From positions 62,001-126,000 of the forward strand of contig NZ_SJOU01000005.1 in assembly GCF_012027725.1 (NCBI RefSeq): a DNA stretch of 64,000 bases, read 5' to 3'. Positions within the stretch are counted from its first letter, which is position 1. Each line of letters opens with the position of its first letter. Shown here in pieces: positions 16,413 to 24,182 of the stretch. This DNA comes from Olsenella sp. SW781 (GTDB lineage Bacteria > Actinomycetota > Coriobacteriia > Coriobacteriales > Atopobiaceae). The position numbers and the translations under genes were made by a program. The notes under the pieces were generated by a model. It made no database searches, was not told the DNA's origin, and worked only from the letters and a program-made list of their open reading frames with translations.

Positions 16413-18680
16413 TTACTTGAGCTCGAGCTTCTCGATTTCGTCCTTCCAGGTCCAGTACGGGGTCTGGTCCTGGACGACGGTGTCGATGTTCACGCGCTCG
16501 GAGGAGACGAGGGTGCACTCGCTGCGCTGGTAGACGGGCAGCTCGACGCCCCAGTCGAGGATGATGTCCATGGCCTCCTTGTAGATGGCCTTGCGGCTCT
16601 CGGTCTCGAGCGTCTGGCGACCGGCCTCGATGAGCTCGTCGAGGTCAGCGTCGTTGATGCAGTAGTAGTTCGTGGAGCCCTGGCTGTGGTAGAGCTGGTA
16701 CATGTCGGGATCGGCCGTGGACTGCCAGGCGGCGCACCACATCTCGGCCTCGCCGGACTGGTAGGAGGCGAAGAGGTCGGAGGCGTTGGCGATGTCGTTC
16801 ACGATGAAGTTCATGCCGATCTCGGAGAAGGCGTTCTTGGCCTCCTGCAGGATCATGAAGGTGGGGTGGTCGCCCTGGCCGCCACCGCCGATGTTGCACT
16901 GGTACTCGAGCTTGGCGCCCTCGGGGGCAGCGGTGAGCTTGCCGTCAGCGACGGTGTAGCCCGCGGCCTCGAACCAGGTGAGCGCGCCGGCCTTGGCGGC
17001 CTCGATGCGCTCGTCGTCGCTCATGCCGTCGGTGAAGAGCGGGTTGCCGGAGGCGTCGGTGGAGTAGCAGACCGCGTAGCCCGGGTCGGTCTCGTTGGGG
17101 GACGCCCAGGAGGACGTGGAGATCGGGTAGTTGAGGACCGACGCGGTGTCGCCGTAGTAGGAGGCGACGCCGGAGGCGCGGAACGGCGAGATCACGGTGC
17201 AGATGGCCTTGCGCAGCGCCTTGGAAGCGTCGGAGGCGGGGTCGCCCGCGACGTTCACCTTGTTGGCGGAGATGGCCAGGTAGCCGTAGCCGCGGTAGTC
17301 GTGCAGGAAGGTGGTGATGACGTCGCCGGAGGTGGAGTCGTTGCCGTTGATCTCCTTGATCTGGCCCTCGACCTCCATGGAGTAGGACGGCTGGGAGATG
17401 TCCAGCGTGCCGGCCTGGACGCCGGTCACCATGTCGGCCTCCTGAGACTCAACGAGGTTGAGGTGGGCGGTCTTCGGGGCGCCCTTGTAGTACTCCTCGT
17501 TGGCGGACATGTGGACGGTGCCGGAGGTGTAGTCGTCGAACTTGAAGGCGCCGGAGCCCATGGGCTGGCCGTTGAGGCCGCGGGCCTTGGAGAGGTCGCC
17601 CTTGGTGAAGCCGAAGGAGTTGTTCTCGTAGTCGTAGAGCGACTCGTCGCCGTAGTACTTGTAGGAGCACGGGGCGATGGAGAGCTGGTAGATCATCGTC
17701 GCGTCGACGCCGTTGGTGACGACGGACATGTTGTAGTCGTCAACCTTGACGATGCCCGCGACGTTCGGGGCGGCCTCGCCGGTCTCGACGCCCTGGGCGC
17801 CCATGTTGTAGACGTCCTCGGGGATGAGCTCGGAGAGGGGGGTGCCGGCCGTCTCGGCCTCCATCAGCGAGAAGTTCCAGTCATAGTTGGGATTGGCACC
17901 GATGGCCTCGAAGAAGTCGGTGGCGGTGGCGTCGGCGGAGAGGTCAGCGTAGCCCCAGCCGGCGGCGGCGGAGGCGACGTCGGTGGCGCCGTTCTCCATC
18001 ATGTAGTCGACGATCTCCTGGGCGAACTTGGTGCCGCCGTCGTCAACGGCCGCCCAGAAGGCGTCCTGCTGCTCCTGGGTGAAGTAGGTGAAGTCGGTGT
18101 TCTCGCGACCGGCGTTGCCGATGAGCGAGGCCAGCGTGGCCATGCCGGAGCGGTACTCCGCGAGGCCCTTGATGTCGTTGGAGTAGAGGGTGGCCGACCC
18201 GTCGTAGGTGGGGTCGAAGTAGGAGTAGAACGTGAAGATGATGTCGTCCACCGTCATGTTGGAGCCGTCGTGGAACTTGAGGTCGTCACGAAGCTGGACG
18301 TTGTAGTTGACGGTGCCGTCGGCGTTCTCGACCATCTCGATGTTGGCCGGGCCGGTGTAGGTGTACTCGGTGCCGTTGTACTCCTTGGTCTCGCCCTCGA
18401 TGCCGTTGTAGATGGGCTCGGCCATGCGGTCGGTCGCGAGGAGCGTGATGTTGTTGAAGCTCACGACGTCCTGGTCGGCCGCAGAGGCGGTGAACAGCGG
18501 GCAGAACTTGCCCTCAAGGCCGTTGGTGGACGCAACGAGGGTGCCGGCGTGATCGGACGTGGCCTCGCCGCCGCCGTTGCTGGTCTCGCCGCCGTTGCCG
18601 CCGTTGTTGCACGCGGCGAGGGCGAGGGCGCCCATCGTGGCTGCGGAGAGCCCGAGCATCCTTCTTCTGGTTACGAGCAT
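16413..18680 (-). CDS. oppA: Oligopeptide-binding lipoprotein OppA
   Basis: 755 aa, a family 5 extracellular solute-binding protein. The N-terminus RRRMLGLSAATMGALALAAC is a lipoprotein signal with the acylated Cys at 24; the RRRM start looks Tat-like. A Gly/Asn/Glu linker follows. The protein is ~200 residues longer than common OppA proteins; extra regions lie around residues 200-330. The enlarged OppA and enlarged OppC may interact. A ~200-base AT-rich leader precedes the gene. Confidence 0.92.
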   Translation of the reverse strand: MLVTRRRMLGLSAATMGALALAACNNGGNGGETSNGGGEATSDHAGTLVASTNGLEGKFCPLFTASAADQDVVSFNNITLLATDRMAEPIYNGIEGETKEYNGTEYTYTGPANIEMVENADGTVNYNVQLRDDLKFHDGSNMTVDDIIFTFYSYFDPTYDGSATLYSNDIKGLAEYRSGMATLASLIGNAGRENTDFTYFTQEQQDAFWAAVDDGGTKFAQEIVDYMMENGATDVASAAAGWGYADLSADATATDFFEAIGANPNYDWNFSLMEAETAGTPLSELIPEDVYNMGAQGVETGEAAPNVAGIVKVDDYNMSVVTNGVDATMIYQLSIAPCSYKYYGDESLYDYENNSFGFTKGDLSKARGLNGQPMGSGAFKFDDYTSGTVHMSANEEYYKGAPKTAHLNLVESQEADMVTGVQAGTLDISQPSYSMEVEGQIKEINGNDSTSGDVITTFLHDYRGYGYLAISANKVNVAGDPASDASKALRKAICTVISPFRASGVASYYGDTASVLNYPISTSSWASPNETDPGYAVCYSTDASGNPLFTDGMSDDERIEAAKAGALTWFEAAGYTVADGKLTAAPEGAKLEYQCNIGGGGQGDHPTFMILQEAKNAFSEIGMNFIVNDIANASDLFASYQSGEAEMWCAAWQSTADPDMYQLYHSQGSTNYYCINDADLDELIEAGRQTLETESRKAIYKEAMDIILDWGVELPVYQRSECTLVSSERVNIDTVVQDQTPYWTWKDEIEKLELK

Positions 18681-18889
18681 CTTTCCCTACCTTCCTCCCA
18701 TGCGGGGATCGTTTTCAACCGGCGCACTTCCCCGAGCGCGTCCGGCGTAGAGCCTCGGTGCAGGATACCTAGTATCTCACACTCCTGATGAATGTTACTT
18801 TTTGGAAATCTTAAAAGCGACTGGAGCGGTATCGCTTTCACGCACTGGTTACAAACTGGTTTCACCAGACGTGAACCTGCCACGGTCCG

Positions 18890-19471
18890 TCAATCGGGGG
18901 CAGCCTCCGATTGGCAGGCCTGGGCGCGCCACTCTTCCTCGAGGATCGCCATGAGGACGTCATCGCAGTAGGTGCCGTCGGGCAGGAGTATGGCATCGCG
19001 CAGGACTCCCTCACGACGGAAGCCGGCGCGCTCGTAGACGCGCTCAGCGCGGGGGTTGATCGAGAAGACGTCCAGCTCGAGGCGGTGCAGGCCCAGCTCG
19101 GCAAAGGCATAGTCGCGCGTGAGGGCCACGGCCCAGGAGCCGAGCCCCCGATCGCGCCCCGCCGCGCCGAAGATGCAGATCCTGAAGTTGGCGCTTCTCG
19201 CCCGCCAGTCAATCTCATTGATGACGCTCTCCCCCAGAACGGCGCCTCCGGGCGAGAGGATCAGCAGGTCGCGACGGTCCGGGTCATCCACGCAGCGCAG
19301 GAAGAAGCTCGTGGCCTCGTCCTTCTCGTAATGGTCCTTGCTGCCCGTGAGGAGCGCCGCCTCCGCATCGAGCGTCGAGAGCCCCGCCCAGTACGCCTCC
19401 GCGTCCTCGGCGCGGGCGAGCCGCAGCACGTGCCCGTCCTCGCGCTCCCAGCAGACGTCCGTCTTCTCCAT
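18890..19471 (-). CDS. GNAT N-acetyltransferase (RimJ/RimL-like)
   Basis: 193 aa. The acetyltransferase core is visible: GESVINEIDWRARSANFRICI (strand 4 region), then the acetyl-CoA site GRDRGLGSWAVALTRDYAF, then LHRLELDVFSINPRAERVYERAGFRREGVLRD. This matches the GNAT group acting on protein N-termini or amino-glycosides/amino acids; the substrate is unknown. Stands alone, with a repeat array upstream. Confidence 0.88.
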   Translation of the reverse strand: MEKTDVCWEREDGHVLRLARAEDAEAYWAGLSTLDAEAALLTGSKDHYEKDEATSFFLRCVDDPDRRDLLILSPGGAVLGESVINEIDWRARSANFRICIFGAAGRDRGLGSWAVALTRDYAFAELGLHRLELDVFSINPRAERVYERAGFRREGVLRDAILLPDGTYCDDVLMAILEEEWRAQACQSEAAPD

Positions 19472-19774
19472 GGGGCCTCCGTTCTTCTCGGCGGTTTCTC
19501 TCGACGGCTCTTCTCGGCTCGTCCGCCCGCGCCTTGCCCCGACCGCACCCCGGCCCTCGCTTAGGTGAGCACAATCGTTGAACCATCGTGCACCGATTTC
19601 TTAGGTGAGTAAGATATTCCCAGCTCGTAGCAGGCCTCCGCCACTAGGTGAGCAGCGATGATTGAACGTTCTTGCTCACCTAAGCGAGTCACCTAAACGG
19701 GTCACCTAAGCGAGTCACCTAAGCGAGCAGGCCCCCGAGCCTGGCGGCCCCGCCAATTGGGAGGACGTCCCCGA
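19472..19774. other. Intergenic stretch with TAGGTGA repeat array
   Basis: No gene. It holds a TTCTTCTCGG motif near 19482 and then the array described at 19561-19726. Confidence 0.6.
19561..19726. repeat. TTAGGTGA/TCACCTAA array with 13-bp tandem repeats
   Basis: TTAGGTGAGCA (19561), TTAGGTGAGT (19601) and CTAGGTGAGCA (19644) face four tandem 13-bp units in the opposite orientation, (C/G)TCACCTAAGCGA, at 19675-19726 (the second unit reads ACGG). The inner copies can pair as a stem. It sits upstream of the GNAT gene and downstream of the 19775 gene. Confidence 0.8.
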
Positions 19775-20293
19775 CTAGCAGGACTCCCACTCGGTGGAGA
19801 GGCAGAGGCGGCGCAGCGTCACCAGGGCAACGACCGAGACCGCCTCGCAGGCGAGAAACGCGAAGTCCGCTGCCACCGGCGACGACCCGCCCGTGGCGAG
19901 AAGGACGACCTCCCCCACCACGGCGACGAGGCCGAGCGCGGCCGCCACGACGCAGCGCCGCGGCAGCGCGCCCACGGTCTCGTCCCGCACGTAGACGCGC
20001 ACGCGCTCGCCGGCGACGGAGAGCCTGCCCATGCCCCAGAGCACCGACACCATCGCCACGAACTGCGCGACATACGGCATCACCACGTGGGGGCAGCCGG
20101 AGAGCCCGGCCGGGTTGGCGAGCGACGCGCCGAGCACGGCGAGCGTCGCGACGCTGCACGCCACCCACAGCGTAACGACGAGGCGGCGCCGGTCCTGGCC
20201 CCCGGCCAGGCGGACGTGGTCGCCGAGGTAGGCCATCTTGCCGTTGTCATCAGGCCCAAAGTCCTTGAGCCGCTCGCGCGCCTTCTTCCTCAC
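19775..20293 (-). CDS. Hypothetical four-helix membrane protein
   Basis: 172 aa. A basic/Asp-rich N-terminus of ~35 residues precedes four hydrophobic segments: 38-58, 70-92, 113-133 and 139-160 approximately. No enzymatic motif seen. Codon use and the start after a GGGCGAGAAGAACG leader look native. It follows pepF on the same strand (20345) but a hairpin lies between, so it may be separately transcribed. Function unknown. Confidence 0.7.
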   Translation of the reverse strand: MRKKARERLKDFGPDDNGKMAYLGDHVRLAGGQDRRRLVVTLWVACSVATLAVLGASLANPAGLSGCPHVVMPYVAQFVAMVSVLWGMGRLSVAGERVRVYVRDETVGALPRRCVVAAALGLVAVVGEVVLLATGGSSPVAADFAFLACEAVSVVALVTLRRLCLSTEWESC

Positions 20294-20314
20294 GTTCTTC
20301 TCGCCCTTCCCCCG

Positions 20315-20345
20315 GCGTGCAAAAGTGCCTGTCCCTTTTGCACGC
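20315..20345 (-). terminator. Hairpin after pepF (CTGTCCCTTTT family)
   Basis: GCGTGCAAAAG - TGCCTGTCC - CTTTTGCACGC: an 11-bp stem touching the pepF stop. The core CTGTCCCTTTT recurs at 61924 and 62006, also at gene ends. Confidence 0.7.
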
Positions 20346-22060
20346 TACTCGATGCCGGTGAGGTCATAGGACTCGAGCCAGGCCGTGGCGCGCTCGCAGA
20401 TGGCCTTGAGGCAGCCCTCGTCGAAGGGCGAGGTCATGCCCGCGTGGGCGAGAAGGTCCGTGAAGGCGCGCGTGCCGCCCTGGCGCGTGTAGGCCATGTA
20501 GTGCTCCCAGGCGGCCTTGAAGTCGTCCTGCGACATCGCCCAGAACTCGAGCGCCACCGTCTGCGCGAGGCAGTAGTCGATGTAGTAGAGCGGGTTCTCG
20601 TAGATGTGGCTCTGGCGCTGCCATCCCTCGCCCTCGGCGTAGAAGGGGATGTCGCCGTCGAGGCGCATCCACGGCATGTAGACGCCGAGCAGGCGCTTCC
20701 AGGTGGCGTGGCGCTCGGCGGGCGTCATCTCGGGGTGCTCGTAGACCTCGTGCTGGAAGTGGTCGACCATCGTGCCGTACGGGATGAAGGTGATGGCGCC
20801 GGCCAGGTGCGCGTAGCGGTACTTGCGCGCGTCGTCGCCGAAGAACTCCTCGGCCCACGGCCAGGCCATGAACTCCATGGACATGGAGTGGACCTCGCAG
20901 GCCTCCGTCGAGGGCATGGAGAGCGTGATGGGCACCACATGGGTGTTCATGTAGTAGGAGAACGCGTGGCCCGCCTCGTGCGTGACCACCTCGACGTCGC
21001 CCTGCGTGCCGTTGAAGTTGGCAAAGATGAAGGGCACGTCGTAGTCCGGGATCTGCGTCATGAAGCCGCCGCCGGCCTTGCCCTCGGTGGAGAGGACGTC
21101 CATGAGGTCGCGCTCGAGCATCATGTCGAAGAAGGCGCCGGTCTCGGGGCTGAGCGCGCGGTAGAAGGTGCGGCCGGCCTCGAGGACGTCATCGGCGGTG
21201 CCGCGCGGCGCGGGGTTGCCGGAGCGGAAGGTGAGCGCCTCGTCGGCAAAGGAGAGCGGGTACTCCACGCCCAGGCGCTCGGCCTGCGCGCGGTAGACCT
21301 TGTCGGCCAGCGGCACCACGTAGGTGCGCACGGCCTCGCGGAAGCGCTCCACGTCCTCGCGGCCGTAGGAGAGCCGCCCCATGCGGTCGTAGCCGAGCGG
21401 CAGGTAGTTCTTATAGCCGAGCTTCTTGCCCATGGCGTCGCGCACGTGCGTGAGCTCGTCGTAGATGCGGTCAAAGTCCGCCTGGTGCTCCTTGTACCAG
21501 GAGCCCTCAGCCTTCCAGGCCGCCAGGCGCTGGGCGTCATCGGCCGACTTCTTGAACGGCGTGAGCTGGGAGAGCGTGTAGGTGCCGCCCTCAAAGGGGA
21601 TCTGCGCGGAGGCGATGAGCTTCACGTACTCCTGCGCGAGGGCGTTCTCGCGCTTCATGTCCTCCACGATCTGGGGCTTGATGGTGCGGCGCTCCTGCTC
21701 TGCCTGGGCAAAGAGGAGCGTCCCGTACTTCTCCTCAAGCTGCGCGCGGAAGGGCGTGGCAAGAAGCGCCGCGGTGAAGGCGTCCGCGGCGGACTGCAGC
21801 TCGGGCTGGGCCTCGTCCCAGAAGGACGCCTCGCCGTCGTAGAACTCGTCGCGCGTGTCGATGACGTGACGGATCATGGCCAGCTCGGCGGCCGTCTGCG
21901 TGTGGCGGTCGAGCTGGTCCTTCTCGAGGAACGCCGCCTCCGCGGCCTCGAGGGTCTCGGCGGATGCCAGCGCCTCGGCGAGGCGGGCGTACTCCGCCTT
22001 CACGGCCTCGAGGTCAGGGCGCTCGTAGGGCATGTCCTTGAACTTCACGGCGTCGTTCAT
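20345..22060 (-). CDS. pepF: M3-family oligoendopeptidase (PepF-like)
   Basis: 571 aa. The zinc motif HEAGH is in VVTHEAGHAFSYYMN (about residue 358), with the downstream glutamate in STEACEVHSMSMEFM. This is the M3B thimet/oligoendopeptidase F layout, a cytosolic peptidase that trims imported peptides. The helical N-terminal half (residues 1-200) is typical. It would process the products of the opp transporter 2 kb away. Confidence 0.93.
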   Translation of the reverse strand: MNDAVKFKDMPYERPDLEAVKAEYARLAEALASAETLEAAEAAFLEKDQLDRHTQTAAELAMIRHVIDTRDEFYDGEASFWDEAQPELQSAADAFTAALLATPFRAQLEEKYGTLLFAQAEQERRTIKPQIVEDMKRENALAQEYVKLIASAQIPFEGGTYTLSQLTPFKKSADDAQRLAAWKAEGSWYKEHQADFDRIYDELTHVRDAMGKKLGYKNYLPLGYDRMGRLSYGREDVERFREAVRTYVVPLADKVYRAQAERLGVEYPLSFADEALTFRSGNPAPRGTADDVLEAGRTFYRALSPETGAFFDMMLERDLMDVLSTEGKAGGGFMTQIPDYDVPFIFANFNGTQGDVEVVTHEAGHAFSYYMNTHVVPITLSMPSTEACEVHSMSMEFMAWPWAEEFFGDDARKYRYAHLAGAITFIPYGTMVDHFQHEVYEHPEMTPAERHATWKRLLGVYMPWMRLDGDIPFYAEGEGWQRQSHIYENPLYYIDYCLAQTVALEFWAMSQDDFKAAWEHYMAYTRQGGTRAFTDLLAHAGMTSPFDEGCLKAICERATAWLESYDLTGIE

Positions 22061-22159
22061 GTGGGTTCCTCCTCTGGGGGAAGCCGCCCGGCGCGGGATG
22101 CGCGGGGGCGAGTTCGGCTATGATTCGAGATGGTATTGTACCCGTCAGAGGAGTCTTCC

Positions 22160-23044
22160 ATGCCTAGCTACGTTCTCAGCTGCTGCTCCACTGCCGACGT
22201 CACGCGCGAGTGGCTCGACGACCACGACATCAAGTACCTCTACTTCAACTACTACCTGAACGGCGAGATGTGCAAGGACGACTTCGGGGCAACCAACTCC
22301 CCCGCCGAGCTCTACGCCAAGATGCTCGCGGGAGCCGAGGCCAAGACCTCGCAGATCAGCGCCGGCGACTACATGGAGCACTTCGAGCGGTACCTCGCGC
22401 AGGGGCTCGATGTCCTTCACGTGACGCTCTCCACCGGCATCTCGGGCACCTTCAACTCCGCGTGCGCCGCGCGCGACCAGCTGGCCGAGAAGTACCCCGA
22501 CCGCAAGATCTACGTCATCGACTCGCTCGCCGCGTCCGCCGGCTTCGGACTGCTCATGGAGCGCCTCGCGGGGCTTCGCGACGCCGGCATGGGCATCGAC
22601 GAGCTCGCCGCCTGGGCGGAGGACCACAAGCACGAGGTCCAGCACTGGTTCTTCTCGTCTGACCTCACGTTCTTCGTGCGCGGCGGGCGCATCTCCAAGG
22701 CCGCGGGGCTCGTGGGCGGCGTGCTCAAGATTTGCCCCGTGATGGACGTGGAACCCGATGGCTCGCTCGCCGTCAAGGAGAAGATCCGCACCAAGGCCAA
22801 GGCCATCAACCGCGTGGTGGAGAAGATGGTCGAGCTCGCCGAGGGCGGGCGCGACTACTCCGGCAAGTGCTTCATCAGCCAGTCGGAGTGCCTCGCGGAC
22901 GCGCAGGAGGTGGCGCGCCGCATCGAGGAGACCTTCCCCAAGCTCGACGGCAAGGTGGAGATCTTCCCCATCGGCGCCACCATCGGCGTGCACACCGGAC
23001 CGGGCACCGTGGCAACGTTCTTCTGGGGCCAGCGGAGGGTGTAG
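22160..23044 (+). CDS. DegV-family fatty-acid-binding protein
   Basis: 294 aa from ATG 22160 (GAGGAG 6 bases upstream). The DegV signatures are clear: an early Ser/Thr motif in CCSTADVT, VTLSTGISGTFNSA near residue 95, then GGRISKAAGLVGGVL-K and the final GATIGVHTGPG. DegV/FakB proteins bind fatty acids and, with FakA, supply acyl-phosphate for membrane lipids. FakA is not in the window. Monocistronic. Confidence 0.9.
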   Translation: MPSYVLSCCSTADVTREWLDDHDIKYLYFNYYLNGEMCKDDFGATNSPAELYAKMLAGAEAKTSQISAGDYMEHFERYLAQGLDVLHVTLSTGISGTFNSACAARDQLAEKYPDRKIYVIDSLAASAGFGLLMERLAGLRDAGMGIDELAAWAEDHKHEVQHWFFSSDLTFFVRGGRISKAAGLVGGVLKICPVMDVEPDGSLAVKEKIRTKAKAINRVVEKMVELAEGGRDYSGKCFISQSECLADAQEVARRIEETFPKLDGKVEIFPIGATIGVHTGPGTVATFFWGQRRV

Positions 23045-23133
23045 GCGCCGGACACAAGCGCTTGGGGGGCGGTCGCCGGCTCGGCGGCCGCCCCCTTCTT
23101 GTCACGCGCGGGGGGCCGTGGCCGCCTCCCTGA

Positions 23134-23258
23134 CGATTGTCGGTGATTTTTCCGGGATACCACAAGTATCCGCCACAATTCGCCTGAACAACCGCAGGTC
23201 AAAAAATGCTACTAGCGAGGAAGTACTTCGGGGTCTCGCCGAAAATCGCCGACAATCG
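23134..23258. repeat. ~125-bp imperfect inverted repeat (MITE-like)
   Basis: The ends CGATTGTCGG (23134-23143) and CCGACAATCG (23249-23258) are perfect complements. Inside them GTGATTTTTCCGG pairs imperfectly with CCGAAAATCGCC, and an AAGTA-containing stretch is mirrored. The AT-rich centre is unlike the surrounding DNA. It fills the gap between the converging degV and murI genes. Confidence 0.65.
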
Positions 23259-23266
23259 GCACGACG

Positions 23267-24034
23267 CTACAGAGGAATCGAGAAGAACCTCTCGTAGAGG
23301 GCAATCTCCTCAGGGGTGTCGAGGCTCGAGGCAAACGCCACGCGGCCGGGGCGGGCCTCGCGGGAGAGGAGGCCCTCCTCGGCGAGGCGCGCGCGCAGCT
23401 GCCGGGCCGTCCCGGCGCCGCCGTCGAAGAAGCGCACCTCCGACCCCAGGACCTCGGCAATCTGCCGACGAACGAAGGGGTAGTGCGTGCAGCCGAGCAC
23501 GACGGCGTCAACGGACCCCGCATACGGGCCCACGAAGCCCCGAACCATCTCCGAAAGGTCGGGCGCGTCAAGCTCCCCGCGCTCGATGCGCGCCGCGAGG
23601 CCCGGACACGGGACCGAGATGACCTCGCACTCCCCTCCCCAGGCACGCGCGAGCTCGTGGTACTTCTCCAGCCGCAGCGTGACCTCGGTGGCCATCACGA
23701 GGACGCGCCCGTGCGGAAGCGCCTTCGCGGCCGGCTTGAGCGCGGGCTCGATGCCGACGATCGGAACCGCCGGATGCGCGGCGCGCAGACGGGCGGCGGC
23801 GACGGACGTGGCGGTGTTGCAGGCGATGACGATCGCCTTAGCGCCGTCCGCAAGAAAGCGCTCGGCGATGGAGCGGGAGAGGTCGAACACCTCGTCCTCG
23901 GTCTTCTCGCCATAGGGAGCGTTTGCGGAGTCGCCGAAGAAGCGGAAGTCCTCATGCGGCAGCTCGGCCACGAGGGACCGCAGGACGCTGATGCCACCCA
24001 CGCCGGAGTCGAAGACCCCCACGAAGCCGTCCAT
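23267..24034 (-). CDS. murI: Glutamate racemase
   Basis: 255 aa from ATG 24034 (GGAGGAGG upstream; the frame extends to 24052 without a better site). The catalytic cysteines lie in IACNTATSVAAA and VVLGCTHYPFV; FDSGVGGISVLR and FGDSANAPYGEKT are the other family motifs. It makes D-glutamate for peptidoglycan in the cytoplasm. Confidence 0.94.
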   Translation of the reverse strand: MDGFVGVFDSGVGGISVLRSLVAELPHEDFRFFGDSANAPYGEKTEDEVFDLSRSIAERFLADGAKAIVIACNTATSVAAARLRAAHPAVPIVGIEPALKPAAKALPHGRVLVMATEVTLRLEKYHELARAWGGECEVISVPCPGLAARIERGELDAPDLSEMVRGFVGPYAGSVDAVVLGCTHYPFVRRQIAEVLGSEVRFFDGGAGTARQLRARLAEEGLLSREARPGRVAFASSLDTPEEIALYERFFSIPL

Positions 24035-24182
24035 GCGCACCTCCTCCAGCACGTCACCTACGGGTTATAGGATACCCAATGTGACAGCGGCGCGCCCCTC
24101 GGGCATACTGGGGTGCACGCCGCCGGCGTCGGGGCCCCGCCTGACAAACGACCCCGTCGCCCCTGTCATGAGAGGAGCGAGC

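Noticed and set aside
16236-18788. 850-codon plus-strand open frame
   Set aside because: Antisense of oppA, with a repetitive Gly/Val/Asp/His composition that fits no real protein.
19675-19726. Possible CRISPR array
   Set aside because: The 13-bp units are contiguous with no spacers, and no cas gene is present.
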